A DNA stretch of 64,000 bases from Gordonia mangrovi (GCF_024734075.1 NZ_CP102850.1:1674001-1738000); one strand, 5' to 3'; positions 45,414 to 57,873 are shown, numbered from the stretch's first letter. Numbers and translations are program-made. Notes: a model not told the origin generated them from the sequence alone.

Positions 45414-46661
45414 ATGAGAGCTTCGGGGGATCTCACCACCATCACCGATTCATTGCGTGAACTGTGTTTCGCCGACGACATGTCCGGGCGGGCGGCGTTC
45501 GACGCGATGACCGCGCTGGTGACAATGCGTAATCTGATCGAGCATCACGCCGCCACCGTGGTCGGCCATCTCGACCGGCTGGGGGTGGCCCGCGATCATG
45601 GCCGCAGGTTGAGTGAGTTGTTGATCGTGATGGGGCTCGCGCCGGCGGTCGCGTCCCGGCTGATCCGCATTGCGGGTGCGCGAGCCAAGTTGCCGACCCT
45701 GGCCGCCCATGCCGCCGACGGGGCTGTCTCGGCCGAACACGTGGATGCGGTGGGTAAAGGGGTCGAGCATGTCGAGAAAAGATCGGCGGAACCGATCGAC
45801 GACCCGGCGCGTCTCAACATCGTGACCGACCTCCTCGCCCACTTCTTCTCCGGCGCCACGCCCGCCGAGATCGGCAAACACGCGCGTCGGCTGGGTAACC
45901 AGCAGGCCGAGGACACCGGTGGGCTCCCCGCCTGCGAGGACCGCAACCTCAATGCCCTCACCCACGACGTCGACGGTGACGGCCGCCTGCAGGTGCGCGC
46001 CGACCTCAACACCGACGTCGGCGAAAAATTCTCCGCCGCGATGGAGGAGTTGGCGGCACCCCGCCCCGAACCCGACGGCTCACCCGATGCCCGCAGCCCG
46101 GAGCGCCGCCACGCCGATGCACTCGAAGCCCTCTTGGATATCGCCGCCCGCAGCGGGGATGCCGCGTCCGCACCACGAACCCAGATGCTGGTGTCCGTGC
46201 CCGCCGACACCCCGGACCTGGCCGAACTACCGTTCATGGGGTCACTCACCGAAGCCACGTTGCGCACCCTGACCTGCGACACCACCGCGACCGTGGCGAT
46301 CGTCGACGGTGAGCAGGTGCCGATGGAGATGAGTAAGGAGAAACGCCTGTTCCCGCCCCACCTACGCAAAGCCTTGCACAAGCGGGATCAGTGCTGCATC
46401 AAATGCGGAGTAGCGGCCACCCGCTGCCAAGGGCATCATCTCGTGCATTGGGCTGACGGTGGAATCACAGTGTTGGACAACGGATGTCTGCTGTGTCCGT
46501 CCTGTCACGCCGACATCCACCACAACGGATGGGAGGTGATCATGGGCCACGATCGACACCCCTGGCTCATCCCACCCACCACCGTCGACCCCAAACGGCA
46601 ACCAATACCCGCCTACAACAGGCGCACGATGAATCTCGACAACCTGCCCGCCGCCGCCTGA
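45414..46661 (+). CDS. DUF222/HNH endonuclease-like protein (13E12 type)
   Basis: A 415-residue protein of the REP13E12 family. The N-terminal DUF222 region (residues 20-290) is followed by a C-terminal HNH nuclease motif: RDQCCIKCG, GHHLVHWADGG, LLCPSCHADIHHNGWEV, with four zinc-binding cysteines and the HH/H catalytic histidines. Such genes are multicopy in mycolic-acid actinobacteria and behave like selfish or phage-associated elements; in M. tuberculosis a 13E12 copy is a phage attachment site. Their role is unknown. It appears intact. Confidence 0.9.
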   Translation: MRASGDLTTITDSLRELCFADDMSGRAAFDAMTALVTMRNLIEHHAATVVGHLDRLGVARDHGRRLSELLIVMGLAPAVASRLIRIAGARAKLPTLAAHAADGAVSAEHVDAVGKGVEHVEKRSAEPIDDPARLNIVTDLLAHFFSGATPAEIGKHARRLGNQQAEDTGGLPACEDRNLNALTHDVDGDGRLQVRADLNTDVGEKFSAAMEELAAPRPEPDGSPDARSPERRHADALEALLDIAARSGDAASAPRTQMLVSVPADTPDLAELPFMGSLTEATLRTLTCDTTATVAIVDGEQVPMEMSKEKRLFPPHLRKALHKRDQCCIKCGVAATRCQGHHLVHWADGGITVLDNGCLLCPSCHADIHHNGWEVIMGHDRHPWLIPPTTVDPKRQPIPAYNRRTMNLDNLPAAA

Positions 46662-46830
46662 CAGCTCTGCTCGATCGTTTTCCGGAATAGACCCGTAGGC
46701 AACATTTCCCAGCACCCGGCCGCTGGCCGGGACCGCATCGGTACCTTGAGAACTCCATACCGCGCGGCGCCCTGCCGTTGTTCGAGTATCCCGCAGTCGG
46801 GTGGACTCGATGAGTACCGCCCGGCACCAC

Positions 46831-46883
46831 GGGCTACTCGAGACGGGCTACTCGAGACGGGCTACTCGAGACGGGCTACTCGA
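46831..46883. repeat. 14-bp tandem repeat, 3.8 copies
   Basis: Units GGGCTACTCGAGAC at 46831-46844, 46845-46858 and 46859-46872, with a partial fourth copy to about 46883. Each holds a CTCGAG palindrome, so any two units can pair. It lies in the convergent gap between the HNH gene and thiG and may act in transcript ending. Confidence 0.9.
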
Positions 46884-46947
46884 GCAACGGTGGGGCCCAC
46901 TGCGGGTTCCGCTGTTTTCGTGGCTCTCTGCACCCGGCGAGACGAGT

Positions 46948-47940
<993 letters not shown>

Positions 47941-47941
<1 letters not shown>

Positions 47942-49062
47942 CAGCTCTCTCCTCCGGTCGTGATGCCGATGGGGGTCGTGACACCGGTGTGGGTCGTCGC
48001 ACCCGCAGAGCGGCCCACGCCGCCGCGGCCGAGCAAGGTCATCACCGCATCAGCGGTGTAGGGCGCCAACAGGATTCCGTTGCGTCCGTGGCCGGTGGCC
48101 ACCACCACTCGCTCGTCGATCCGCCGGATGATCGGCAGCCCGTCGGCCGAACAGGGCCGCATGCCGGCGCCGGCCTCCACCAGCTCGTAGGTACGCAGCC
48201 CAGGCATGAGCTCGACCGCATCGGACAGCAGATCCGTCACGCCGCCGACCTCCGGGTCCGTACGGGTGGCGTCGAACGGTTCGTATTGGGTGGCACCGAC
48301 AACCACTCCGTCATGGCGCGGCACCAGATACACCGACCGGCCGTGCATCCGCGCGCGCACCACATGCGCGGGCGGCGGCACCGACCATCGGGTGCGACGC
48401 AGCCGCAGGATCTCCCCCTTGGCCGCATGCAGCGACACCTCCGGTATCAGCGCGGACGTCCCCACACCGGCCGCGACGAGGATGGTGTCGGCCTCGACGT
48501 GGGCGAGGTCGTCGACGGGCCGGTCGATCACCTCACCGCCGGCGGCCAGCAGCGCCGTGCGTAGCGCATCCAGCAATCGACGGTTGTCGACCGCTCCCTC
48601 GCCGGTGGCCAGATAGCCACTGTGCAACCGGGAACTCAGTGCCGATTCGAGACGCCGGATCTCCGCCGGCCGGACCCGACGCAGGTCGTCGTGGGCGCGT
48701 GGCTGCCGCGCCCAGACGAAGTCGGCGAGGGTGTCGAGATGCTCGGCGTCGGCCGACGACGCCGCCACGAACAGCGAGTCCGACGCGGCCAGGACGTCGG
48801 GGGCACCGAGCCGGTCCAGCAGACCGGGCCAGCGTTGCACCGACTCCGTAGACATCGCCAGCAACTCGTCCTCGCCCGGGTGTCCTTCGCCGAGAGACCC
48901 GAGCATGCCCGCAGCCACCCACGCCGCGCGCCGGTCGGCGCCGGAGTCGAACACCCGTACCCGCCATCCGGTATCGGCGGCAGCCAATGCGCAGGTCAGA
49001 CCGATCACACCGCCACCGACGACGGCGAGCAGGCCTGGTCGATCAGGATTGTCGGCACTCAC
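47941..49062 (-). CDS. thiO: Glycine oxidase ThiO
   Basis: A 373-residue FAD-dependent amine oxidase that oxidises glycine to dehydroglycine for thiazole formation. The dinucleotide motif is [26 protein letters not shown] at the N-terminus, followed by [11 protein letters not shown], and near the C-terminus [18 protein letters not shown] and [13 protein letters not shown]. The GTG start has GGAAGG about 10 bases upstream, within the 3' end of the riboswitch. The last 20 residues are a Thr/Gly-rich tail unusual for the family. Confidence 0.93.
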
Positions 49063-49073
49063 GTCAGATCATC

Positions 49074-49167
49074 CTTCCTTCGCCGGCATTACCCGGATCA
49101 GGTCAAACGGTCAGCCGAGGATCGATCCGCACTCTCAGCCCGGCGTACCCCGGGGCTCCCGTGTCGT
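49074..49167 (-). promoter_or_regulatory. TPP riboswitch (THI element)
   Basis: On the minus strand the sequence holds the conserved blocks of the thiamine-pyrophosphate aptamer in order: ACACGGGAGC, GGGCTGAGAG, TTTGACCTGATCC and GGTAATGCCGGCG, ending in GAAGGAAGG, which also serves as the thiO ribosome site. TPP binding should hide that site. The element controls thiO-thiS-thiG. Confidence 0.96.
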
Positions 49168-49242
49168 TCCACACCAGGCTACCGCCGCACCGGCGGCTCT
49201 CGCACAGCGGTGGCGACGAAGCCCTGCGCCGGGACCACTAGC

Positions 49243-49926
49243 GTGACCACCGTGACCGACATCCGACGCGCGACGACCGCGCGACTCGCCGACGCCCGTC
49301 TCTACCTGTGCACCGATGCCCGCCGCGAACGTGGCGACCTCGTCGACTTCGTGTCCGCGGCAGTCGCCGGCGGCGTCGACATCATCCAGTTGCGTGACAA
49401 GGGCTCGCCCGGGGAGGCGCGTTTCGGCTCGCTGGAGGCCCGGGAGGAACTCGAGATCCTGGCCCGGATGCGCGAGATCGCGCACGCTCACGGCGCGTTG
49501 TTGTCGGTCAACGACCGCGCCGATGTCGCCACCCTGGCCGGTGCCGACGTCCTGCACGTGGGCCAGGGCGATCTGCCCGCGGCCCTGGCCCGTCAGGTCG
49601 CCGGCGACCACATCGCGATCGGCATCTCCACCCATGACTCGGCACAGCTGCGGGCCGCCGTCGCCGACGACGACGTCGACTACTTCTGTGTCGGCCCGTG
49701 CTGGCCCACGCCGACCAAACCCGGCCGTAGCGCGCCCGGCCTCGACCTGGTGCGGGAAGCCGCCGCGACGGCGCCGAAGAAACCGTGGTTCGCCATCGGC
49801 GGTATCGACGCAGACCGGATCGCGGCGGTGACCGACGCCGGGGCGCGCCGGGTGGTGGTGGTCCGGGCGATCACGGGCGCCGACGATCCGCGGACAGCAG
49901 CCACGCAGCTGCGGGCCACGCTGTAG
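49243..49926 (+). CDS. thiE: Thiamine-phosphate synthase
   Basis: A 227-residue ThiE that joins HMP-PP with thiazole phosphate. It is a TIM barrel with [78 protein letters not shown] and [11 protein letters not shown]. It is divergent from the riboswitch-controlled thiO operon. A GTG at 49243 or 49252 starts the protein; no riboswitch precedes it on this strand. Its stop codon is the first of three TAGs in a 14-bp tandem repeat. Confidence 0.94.
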   Translation: MTTVTDIRRATTARLADARLYLCTDARRERGDLVDFVSAAVAGGVDIIQLRDKGSPGEARFGSLEAREELEILARMREIAHAHGALLSVNDRADVATLAGADVLHVGQGDLPAALARQVAGDHIAIGISTHDSAQLRAAVADDDVDYFCVGPCWPTPTKPGRSAPGLDLVREAAATAPKKPWFAIGGIDADRIAAVTDAGARRVVVVRAITGADDPRTAATQLRATL

Positions 49927-49963
49927 TCCCCGTGCTGTAGTCCCCGTGCGGTAGTCCCCACCC
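49922..49963. repeat. 14-bp tandem repeat carrying the thiE stop codon
   Basis: TGTAGTCCCCGTGC at 49922-49935 is repeated at 49936-49949, and a degenerate third unit follows. Each carries TAG, and because the unit is 14 bases the three TAGs fall in three different frames. Confidence 0.85.
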
Positions 49964-49994
49964 TGGAGTCCGCTCCGTTGCGCCGACAACTCGG

Positions 49995-50024
49995 TTGCCG
50001 CGTCCCATCGGGGCGGTCTATGGT
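49995..50024 (+). promoter_or_regulatory. Promoter of the LeuA-domain gene and its leader peptide
   Basis: TTGCCG (49995-50000) and TATGGT (50019-50024) are 18 bases apart. The predicted start of transcription is near 50031, almost on the leader-peptide ATG at 50035. Confidence 0.6.
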
Positions 50025-50034
50025 TGTCGCCATC

Positions 50035-50082
50035 ATGTTGTGCATGCAGAACGCGCTCGTAGCCCGCCGCAGCGGGGTCTGA
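50035..50082 (+). CDS. Leader peptide of a putative attenuator
   Basis: ATG...TGA encodes the 15-residue peptide MLCMQNALVARRSGV. It starts within a few bases of the predicted transcription start, lacks a ribosome site, contains two Leu codons (TTG, CTC), and its last codons form one arm of the alternative hairpin downstream. This matches leader peptides of leu-type attenuators in actinobacteria. Which amino acid is sensed is inference. Confidence 0.6.
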   Translation: MLCMQNALVARRSGV

Positions 50083-50109
50083 ATCTGACCGACCCCCCGC
50101 TGCGGGGTC
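50067..50109 (+). promoter_or_regulatory. Alternative-hairpin attenuator
   Basis: CCGCAGCGGGG at 50067-50077 can pair over 11 bp with CCCCGCTGCGG at 50095-50105. The competing hairpin GACCCC (50091-50096) with GGGGTC (50104-50109) has a 7-base loop and looks like a terminator. The two exclude each other, and ribosome position on the leader peptide would decide between them. Confidence 0.65.
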
Positions 50110-50158
50110 GTTGCGCCATCTGCCCGTCGGTCTCCCTTCGACCGATTCGGCGAACACC

Positions 50159-50626
50159 ATGCACACCCTCAGCACCACCACCCCACCATCCGACCCGTTC
50201 GCGGCCCGTTTCGGCCGCCCGCTGCCCCCCGGTATCCGCGCGGAGGCAGCCGGCCTGAGCTGGGAAGACTTTCTCGACGAGTACGCCCCGACGGGGGCGA
50301 TCCGCCTGGGCACCTGGTCGGTCCGCCGCGCCCGGCAGGACATGGTCACCTGTCAGGCAACCTTCGCCCACACCGACCGCATCATCTCGTTGCAGGCCAC
50401 CGCGGCCGGCACGATCGGGGCCATGACGTCGATGCTGCACGACATCGGTGCGCCGGTGCAGATCGTCGGGCTCCACCAACGGGAGATCGCCGGCACCGTC
50501 ACCACATTCCTGCTGTGCGAACACGACGATCGCCGCTGCTGGGCCTACGGCACCGGTCCGACGCCCGATGAGTCCAACGTCCGTGCCCTGGTCGCCGGGG
50601 CGAACCGGCTACGGCTGGCCCGGTGA
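50159..50626 (+). CDS. Stand-alone LeuA regulatory-domain protein
   Basis: A 155-residue protein. After about 45 residues, part RLGTWSVRRARQ onward aligns in pattern with the C-terminal allosteric domain of 2-isopropylmalate synthase: AAGTIGAMTSMLHDIG, VQIVGLHQREIAGTVTTFLLCEHDDRRCWAYGTGPTPDESNVRALVAGANRL. There is no catalytic TIM barrel. In LeuA this domain binds leucine and dimerises, so this could be a leucine sensor or a partner of LeuA. It lies between thiE and the NUDIX gene, a place without such a gene in M. tuberculosis, and follows the attenuator. Confidence 0.7.
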   Translation: MHTLSTTTPPSDPFAARFGRPLPPGIRAEAAGLSWEDFLDEYAPTGAIRLGTWSVRRARQDMVTCQATFAHTDRIISLQATAAGTIGAMTSMLHDIGAPVQIVGLHQREIAGTVTTFLLCEHDDRRCWAYGTGPTPDESNVRALVAGANRLRLAR

Positions 50627-50648
50627 ACCGGCGATGGCATCGGATACG

Positions 50649-51131
50649 TCAGCTGCGCGGATCCAGAACGTTGATGCGTTCCTGCAACATCGGCCAGGCG
50701 TTCCCGAAACCCGGATGCAACGGCAGTCCGATCACGTCACCTTCGGGCACCCACCGCAACTCCGCGGATTCGAAGTTCGCGATGGTGTGGATCGGATGAT
50801 CGACCTCGGCGATCACGGTGGTGTACGTCCAGCCGCTGGGGGCCTGATGGGTGACGATCGCCGCGACCACCCGCAGCTCGCTGTCACCGATGCCGGCTTC
50901 CTCGTCGGCTTCGCGGATCGCGGTGTCGATCGCACTCTCGTGGCTGTCGCGGGCGCCGCCGGGCAGACCCCAGGTACCCCCCTGGTGCGACCACACCGCA
51001 CGGTGCTGCAGCAGGATCCCGGTGGAACCGTCGGCCAGCGGCGCGCGCAGCAGCAAGCCCGCCGCACCGTTCCGCCCCCAGTAGCGCGAACCGTCCGGAT
51101 CGACCACCCAACCGTCGCCGTCTCCCCGCAC
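50649..51131 (-). CDS. mutT3: NUDIX hydrolase, MutT3-like
   Basis: A 160-residue NUDIX protein. The Nudix box runs from Gly59 to about residue 81 (GGARDSHESAIDTAIREADE then EAG), with the READEE acidic metal-binding core. The GTG start has AGGAGG six bases upstream. Its position next to glnX and the thiamine genes is the same as for M. tuberculosis mutT3 (Rv0413), which supports the symbol. Substrate is likely an oxidised nucleotide, inferred from that relation. Confidence 0.85.
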   Translation of the reverse strand: MRGDGDGWVVDPDGSRYWGRNGAAGLLLRAPLADGSTGILLQHRAVWSHQGGTWGLPGGARDSHESAIDTAIREADEEAGIGDSELRVVAAIVTHQAPSGWTYTTVIAEVDHPIHTIANFESAELRWVPEGDVIGLPLHPGFGNAWPMLQERINVLDPRS

Positions 51132-51486
51132 CCTGCCTCCTGCTGTTCGTCGTCACCCCGACACTCCAAACGTGCCGCCCGGACGTCGTCCACCGTATGT
51201 GAGCCCGGCTGGACTGGCCAGAGCGCGAACGCGGAATTCACCCCGCCGATGACCCGATGTGCCAACACATCGAGAAGTGCGAGGACACGGCGTCCCACGA
51301 CGAGCCGGGCCTGCGGCCGGGGACTAGGGTTGAGGCAGATGGTGGGACCGTCGGACCGACGTTCGCCATGGGGGCGACCGCAACGGGCGACCTCGTTGGA
51401 ACGGCACCGGCAGCCTTGGCGCTCCGCGTCTTCGACGGGGAGCGAAACATCTGCACTGCCCGCTCCGACAGACAAGGTGGAGACCC
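51132..51486. other. Intergenic region between mutT3 and glnX
   Basis: About 355 bp of GC-rich DNA between divergent genes. Several open frames cross it but none has a recognisable protein pattern or a good ribosome site, except for the mini-ORF at 51487. Promoters for both directions must be here. Confidence 0.5.
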
Positions 51487-51561
51487 GTGAACCCGACGCC
51501 GGCGCGACCGGCACGATCGGAGAGTGACGCCGGAATTATGGAGAGTTCGGAAGGAACCTGA
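51487..51561 (+). CDS. Possible 24-residue upstream ORF of glnX
   Basis: GTG at 51487 preceded by GGTGGAG four bases upstream opens a 24-residue frame rich in Ser, Pro and Glu, ending TGA one base before the glnX GTG at 51563. The spacing would couple translation of the two. There is no known homologue that I recognise. It could be a chance reading frame. Confidence 0.35.
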   Translation: MNPTPARPARSESDAGIMESSEGT

Positions 51562-51562
51562 C

Positions 51563-53008
51563 GTGACCGGCGACGTCTCGCACATGAGGACCGCGCTCAC
51601 GCGAGCGGGCCGGACGATCCGGCCCAGTCCCACGGCGCCTCCGATCCGTCAGGTGCTCTCCGATCGTCGCAGCCTGGGCACGTCGACACGCGCACGGGCC
51701 CAGTCGCCGCTGACGACGTTGCGGCACTACGCGGTGACCAGTCCGGGGAAACTCATTCTGATCCTGGTGGTGCTCGCGGTCTCGTGTGTGGCGACCGGCC
51801 TGTACGCCTCGACAACGCTCGAGGATCGCACCCAGACGCTTCGACTGATGATCGATCGGACCGAACCACTCGCCGAGGCCTCCCAGGTGCTCTACAGCTC
51901 TCTGTCGATCGCCGACGCGTCGGCGAACTCGGCATTCATCTCCGGCGGCCTGGAGTCACCGGAACTGCGCACGCGGTACGCCGATGCGCTGGCCACCGCG
52001 TCGTCGTCGCTGATCATCGCGGCCGGTTCGTCGGAGGAGATCGAGAAGACCACCAGTGCGGCCGCTGCCCGCGAGATCGACTCGGATCTCAACACCCTCG
52101 CCATCAGTATCCCGGTCTACAGCGGTTTGGTGGAGGTCGCCCGGACCAACAACAGACTCGGCAATCCGGTCGGCTCGGCGTATCTCGGCGAGGCCTCGAC
52201 GATGATGCAGGAGGAGATCCTGCCGGCCGCCCAGCGCCTGTACCAGCGGCGTTCGATGGCGATCGCCGACCCGCAGAGCGCACTGACCCGACCACCGTGG
52301 GGTGTGTACATCGCGCTGCTCGCATTGATCGTCGGGCTAGTGGCCACCAGCCGCTACCTGGTGAAGAGAACCCGACGCCGGTTCAACGTCGGCGTGCTGT
52401 CGGCGCTGATCGCCGTCGTCGTCGGGACGGTGTGGCTGCTGATCTCGGGATTGATGTCGGTGGCGGCGACCAACAACGCGCGCGTCGACGGTGCCGCTCC
52501 GCTACGCGAACTCACCTCCGCGCGCATCCTGACCCAGCAGGCCCGGTCGGCGGAGACGCTGTCCCTGGTCCGGCGTGGCGACCAGGAGGATCAGGACCGC
52601 ACATTCACCGACACCACCGCCGCGATCGAGCGACTGATCGACCGGGTGGAACAGGAGCGCGGAGATTCCAGCGTCGTCACCGACGCGCAGCTCTACAACG
52701 CCAACTACGTGCTCGACCGCTGGCGCGAAGTCGACGCGCAGGTCCGCCAGGAGATGGCGGCAGGCGATTTCGCCCGAGCACGCACCATGACCGTGGGCGA
52801 CGGACGCAACACCACCGCGCAGGCCTACCGCGATCTCGACCGCGCGCTCGTCGACAGCATCACCACGACTCGGCTGGCGTTCCGCGACGACATCAACACC
52901 GCCCAACGTGTCCTCGGTTTCACCGGCGCCGGCATCCTCGGACTGACATTGTTCGCCGCCGCGGCAGTGGTGATCGGACTGATCCCTCGAATCCGGGAGT
53001 ACCGATGA
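51563..53008 (+). CDS. glnX: GlnX membrane sensor protein
   Basis: A 481-residue membrane protein. About 55 basic residues precede TM1 (LILILVVLAVSCVATGLYA). A first extracytoplasmic four-helix region of about 160 residues follows, then two central helices (GVYIALLALIVGLVATS and VGVLSALIAVVVGTVWLLIS), a second extracytoplasmic helical region, and TM4 at the C-terminus. This is the layout of mycobacterial GlnX (Rv0412c), which relays GlnH-bound Asp/Glu signals to PknG. GTG at 51563 has GAAGGA 8 bases upstream. It overlaps glnH by 4 bp. Confidence 0.88.
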   Translation: MTGDVSHMRTALTRAGRTIRPSPTAPPIRQVLSDRRSLGTSTRARAQSPLTTLRHYAVTSPGKLILILVVLAVSCVATGLYASTTLEDRTQTLRLMIDRTEPLAEASQVLYSSLSIADASANSAFISGGLESPELRTRYADALATASSSLIIAAGSSEEIEKTTSAAAAREIDSDLNTLAISIPVYSGLVEVARTNNRLGNPVGSAYLGEASTMMQEEILPAAQRLYQRRSMAIADPQSALTRPPWGVYIALLALIVGLVATSRYLVKRTRRRFNVGVLSALIAVVVGTVWLLISGLMSVAATNNARVDGAAPLRELTSARILTQQARSAETLSLVRRGDQEDQDRTFTDTTAAIERLIDRVEQERGDSSVVTDAQLYNANYVLDRWREVDAQVRQEMAAGDFARARTMTVGDGRNTTAQAYRDLDRALVDSITTTRLAFRDDINTAQRVLGFTGAGILGLTLFAAAAVVIGLIPRIREYR

Positions 53009-54012
53009 ACGATCGGTGTGGGGTTCGGGTGCGGATCAAGCGGCTGACGACGTCGGCCGTGCTGATCCTCGCAGTCGGCGCCGCCGCCATCGGATGCGCC
53101 CGCTTCCCTGCCCCGGAATCGCCGCCTCCGGTGGCATTCGGGGCGCGTCCGTTGCCGCCCGGCGCGCAAACCGACGTGCCCGAGGAACCGGTGCCGAGCT
53201 TTCAGAACTGCGACGCGACGGTCAGTCTGCGTCCGGGCCCGATGCCGCCGCCCGCCCAGATGCCGCAGGGCAGCACGATGGCCGACATCCTCGAGAACGG
53301 ACGACTCATCGTCGGGCTCGACATCGGCAGCAACCTGTTCAGTTTCCGCGACCCGATCAGCGGCGACATCCAGGGGTTCGACGTCGACATCGCCCGCGCG
53401 ATCGCGCGGGCCATCTTCGGTGACGAGGCCACCATCGAGTTCCGGGTGCTCAGTTCCGCCGACCGCACCGAGGCCCTCGCCGACCATTCCGTCGACGTGG
53501 TGGTCAAGACGATGAGCATCACCTGCGACCGGCTGGAGGAGGTGTCGTTCTCGACCCCGTACTACGTGGCGTATCAGCGGATTCTGTCGACCCGCAATTC
53601 CGGGGTCACCGGCCCGCGCCACCTCATCGGCAAACGGGTCTGCGCCGCTCGGGGTGCCACCTCCATCGGCCGCATTCAGGCCATCGTGCCGCGTGTCAGA
53701 ATGGTCACCACCACCACGTGGGCCGACTGTCTGGTGATGATGCAGCAGGGCCAGGCCGACGCGGTCAGCACCGACGACGCCATCCTCGCCGGACTTGCCG
53801 AGCAGGACCCGTGGGTCGAACTCGTGGGGCCCAGTCTCGGTGCGGAGTACTACGGCGTCGGCATCCCGCAGGGCCAGGACGACATGGTGCGCTTCGTCAA
53901 CGGGGTGCTCGATCAACTCCGCAGCAGCGGGCAGTGGCAGCAGATGTACGAGCGCTGGTTGTCGATCCTGGGGCCCAGCAACGGACCTCCCCAACCGGTC
54001 TACCGAGATTGA
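53005..54012 (+). CDS. glnH: GlnH substrate-binding lipoprotein
   Basis: A 335-residue binding lipoprotein with lipobox AAIG-C31 and a Pro-rich linker of about 55 residues. The SBP_bac_3 fold contains GFDVDIARAIARAIFGDEATIEFRVLSSADRTEAL and the ligand loop VDVVVKTMSITCDRLEEVSFSTPYYV. In M. tuberculosis the orthologue binds aspartate and glutamate outside the membrane and signals through GlnX to PknG. There are no ABC permease genes next to it, in agreement with a sensory rather than transport role. Confidence 0.9.
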   Translation: MNDRCGVRVRIKRLTTSAVLILAVGAAAIGCARFPAPESPPPVAFGARPLPPGAQTDVPEEPVPSFQNCDATVSLRPGPMPPPAQMPQGSTMADILENGRLIVGLDIGSNLFSFRDPISGDIQGFDVDIARAIARAIFGDEATIEFRVLSSADRTEALADHSVDVVVKTMSITCDRLEEVSFSTPYYVAYQRILSTRNSGVTGPRHLIGKRVCAARGATSIGRIQAIVPRVRMVTTTTWADCLVMMQQGQADAVSTDDAILAGLAEQDPWVELVGPSLGAEYYGVGIPQGQDDMVRFVNGVLDQLRSSGQWQQMYERWLSILGPSNGPPQPVYRD

Positions 54013-54030
54013 CGATGGCCGACGAGATGA

Positions 54031-56577
<2,547 letters not shown>

Positions 56578-56622
56578 CGCCGCGCCGCGGTCCGCCACTC
56601 CGCCGACCACGTTGATGTCGTC

Positions 56623-56663
56623 GAGTGGGCGCGGTATCCCGCCAACGGAATTGGCGCCCACTC
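56623..56663. terminator. Bidirectional terminator pknG / ackA
   Basis: GAGTGGGCGC (56623-56632) pairs perfectly with GCGCCCACTC (56654-56663). A second stem, GCCAA (56641-56645) with TTGGC (56651-56655), competes with or adds to it. It lies between convergent pknG and ackA and touches the ackA stop codon. Confidence 0.75.
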
Positions 56664-57873
56664 AACGGGGTCGGGTGACCACTTCCGCGGACTGGCGGGC
56701 GATGGCCAGTTCCTCGTTGGTGGGGACCACCAGCACTGCGATGTCCGCGTCGTCGGGGGAGATCCGTCGGGCGTCCTTGCCGCGCAGGGCATTGCGCTCC
56801 GCGTCGACGACGATGCCGTAGTTCTCCAGGCCGGCCAACGCGTCGGCTCGCACACTCGCCGCATTCTCACCGACGCCGGCGGTGAAGGTGATCGCGTCGA
56901 CCCGTCCGAGCTCGATCATGTAGGCACCGATGTAGCGGCGGAGACGGTGGATGTAGACGTCGTAGGCCCGTCGGGCCGACTGGTCACCATCGGCCACCTT
57001 CTCGGTGATGGTCCGAAAGTCGTTCTCGCCGCACAATCCCTTGAGCCCCGACTGTTTGTTGAGCAACGTATCGATCTGATCCACCTCGAGCTTCGCGACC
57101 CGGTGCAGGTGCAACACGATCCCTGGGTCGATGTCGCCGCTGCGGGTGCCCATCACCAGCCCCTCGAGTGGGGTCATGCCCATCGACGTGTCCATCGGCC
57201 GACCACCGGCGATCGCCGAGGCCGATGCCCCGTTCCCCAGATGCAGGACGATCTGGTTCACCTCGTCCAGCGGCCGATCGAGGAACAGCGCCACCTGCTC
57301 CGACACGTACTCGTGGCTGGTTCCGTGGAATCCGTAGCGCCTGATGGCGTGCATACTCGCCACACCGCGGTCGATCGCATAGGTCGCTGCGGCGTCGGGT
57401 AGACCGTGGAAGAACGCGGTGTCGAACACCGCCACCGACGGGACCTCCGGCAGCAAGGTGCGAGCTGCGGTGATCCCGATCAGATTGGCCGGGTTGTGCA
57501 GTGGCGCAAGACTGGAGATCCGGGAGATCTCCCCGATGACCTCGTCGTCGATCAGGGTCGGCCGGAAGAAGGTGCGCCCACCGTGCACCACTCGGTGTCC
57601 CACGGCACGCAGGCCCGCGCTGCGCAGATCGGTACCGTGATCGGTGAAGAACTGCATCGCCCGCTCGATGGCCGCATGATGATCGGGCAACTCCACGGAT
57701 ACTTTCTCGACGTCACCGTCTTGCTCATGGGTGATCGATGAGCCATGGTCGCCGATCCGTTCGGCTATGCCATCGGCCACCACCTGCTGCGTATCCGGAT
57801 GCAGCAGCTGATATTTCAGCGATGACGAGCCGGCATTGAGGACCAGTACGGCGCCCTCGGCACCCGCGCTCAC
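56662..57873 (-). CDS. ackA: Acetate kinase
   Basis: A 403-residue acetate kinase interconverting acetyl phosphate and acetate with ADP/ATP. Marks are [14 protein letters not shown] at the N-terminus, [53 protein letters not shown] and [14 protein letters not shown]. Its GTG start overlaps the pta stop (GTGA), so the two are coupled. Order and strand match M. tuberculosis Rv0409. Confidence 0.96.
   Translation of the reverse strand: MSAGAEGAVLVLNAGSSSLKYQLLHPDTQQVVADGIAERIGDHGSSITHEQDGDVEKVSVELPDHHAAIERAMQFFTDHGTDLRSAGLRAVGHRVVHGGRTFFRPTLIDDEVIGEISRISSLAPLHNPANLIGITAARTLLPEVPSVAVFDTAFFHGLPDAAATYAIDRGVASMHAIRRYGFHGTSHEYVSEQVALFLDRPLDEVNQIVLHLGNGASASAIAGGRPMDTSMGMTPLEGLVMGTRSGDIDPGIVLHLHRVAKLEVDQIDTLLNKQSGLKGLCGENDFRTITEKVADGDQSARRAYDVYIHRLRRYIGAYMIELGRVDAITFTAGVGENAASVRADALAGLENYGIVVDAERNALRGKDARRISPDDADIAVLVVPTNEELAIARQSAEVVTRPR

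Noticed and set aside
48622-49242. N-terminal extension of ThiE through the riboswitch
   Set aside because: The extension runs antisense to thiO and the TPP aptamer and shows no ThiE similarity; the GTG at 49243 gives the normal length.
50111-50158. Earlier in-frame start of the LeuA-domain gene
   Set aside because: It would lie directly behind the terminator hairpin without a ribosome site; the ATG at 50159 fits better.
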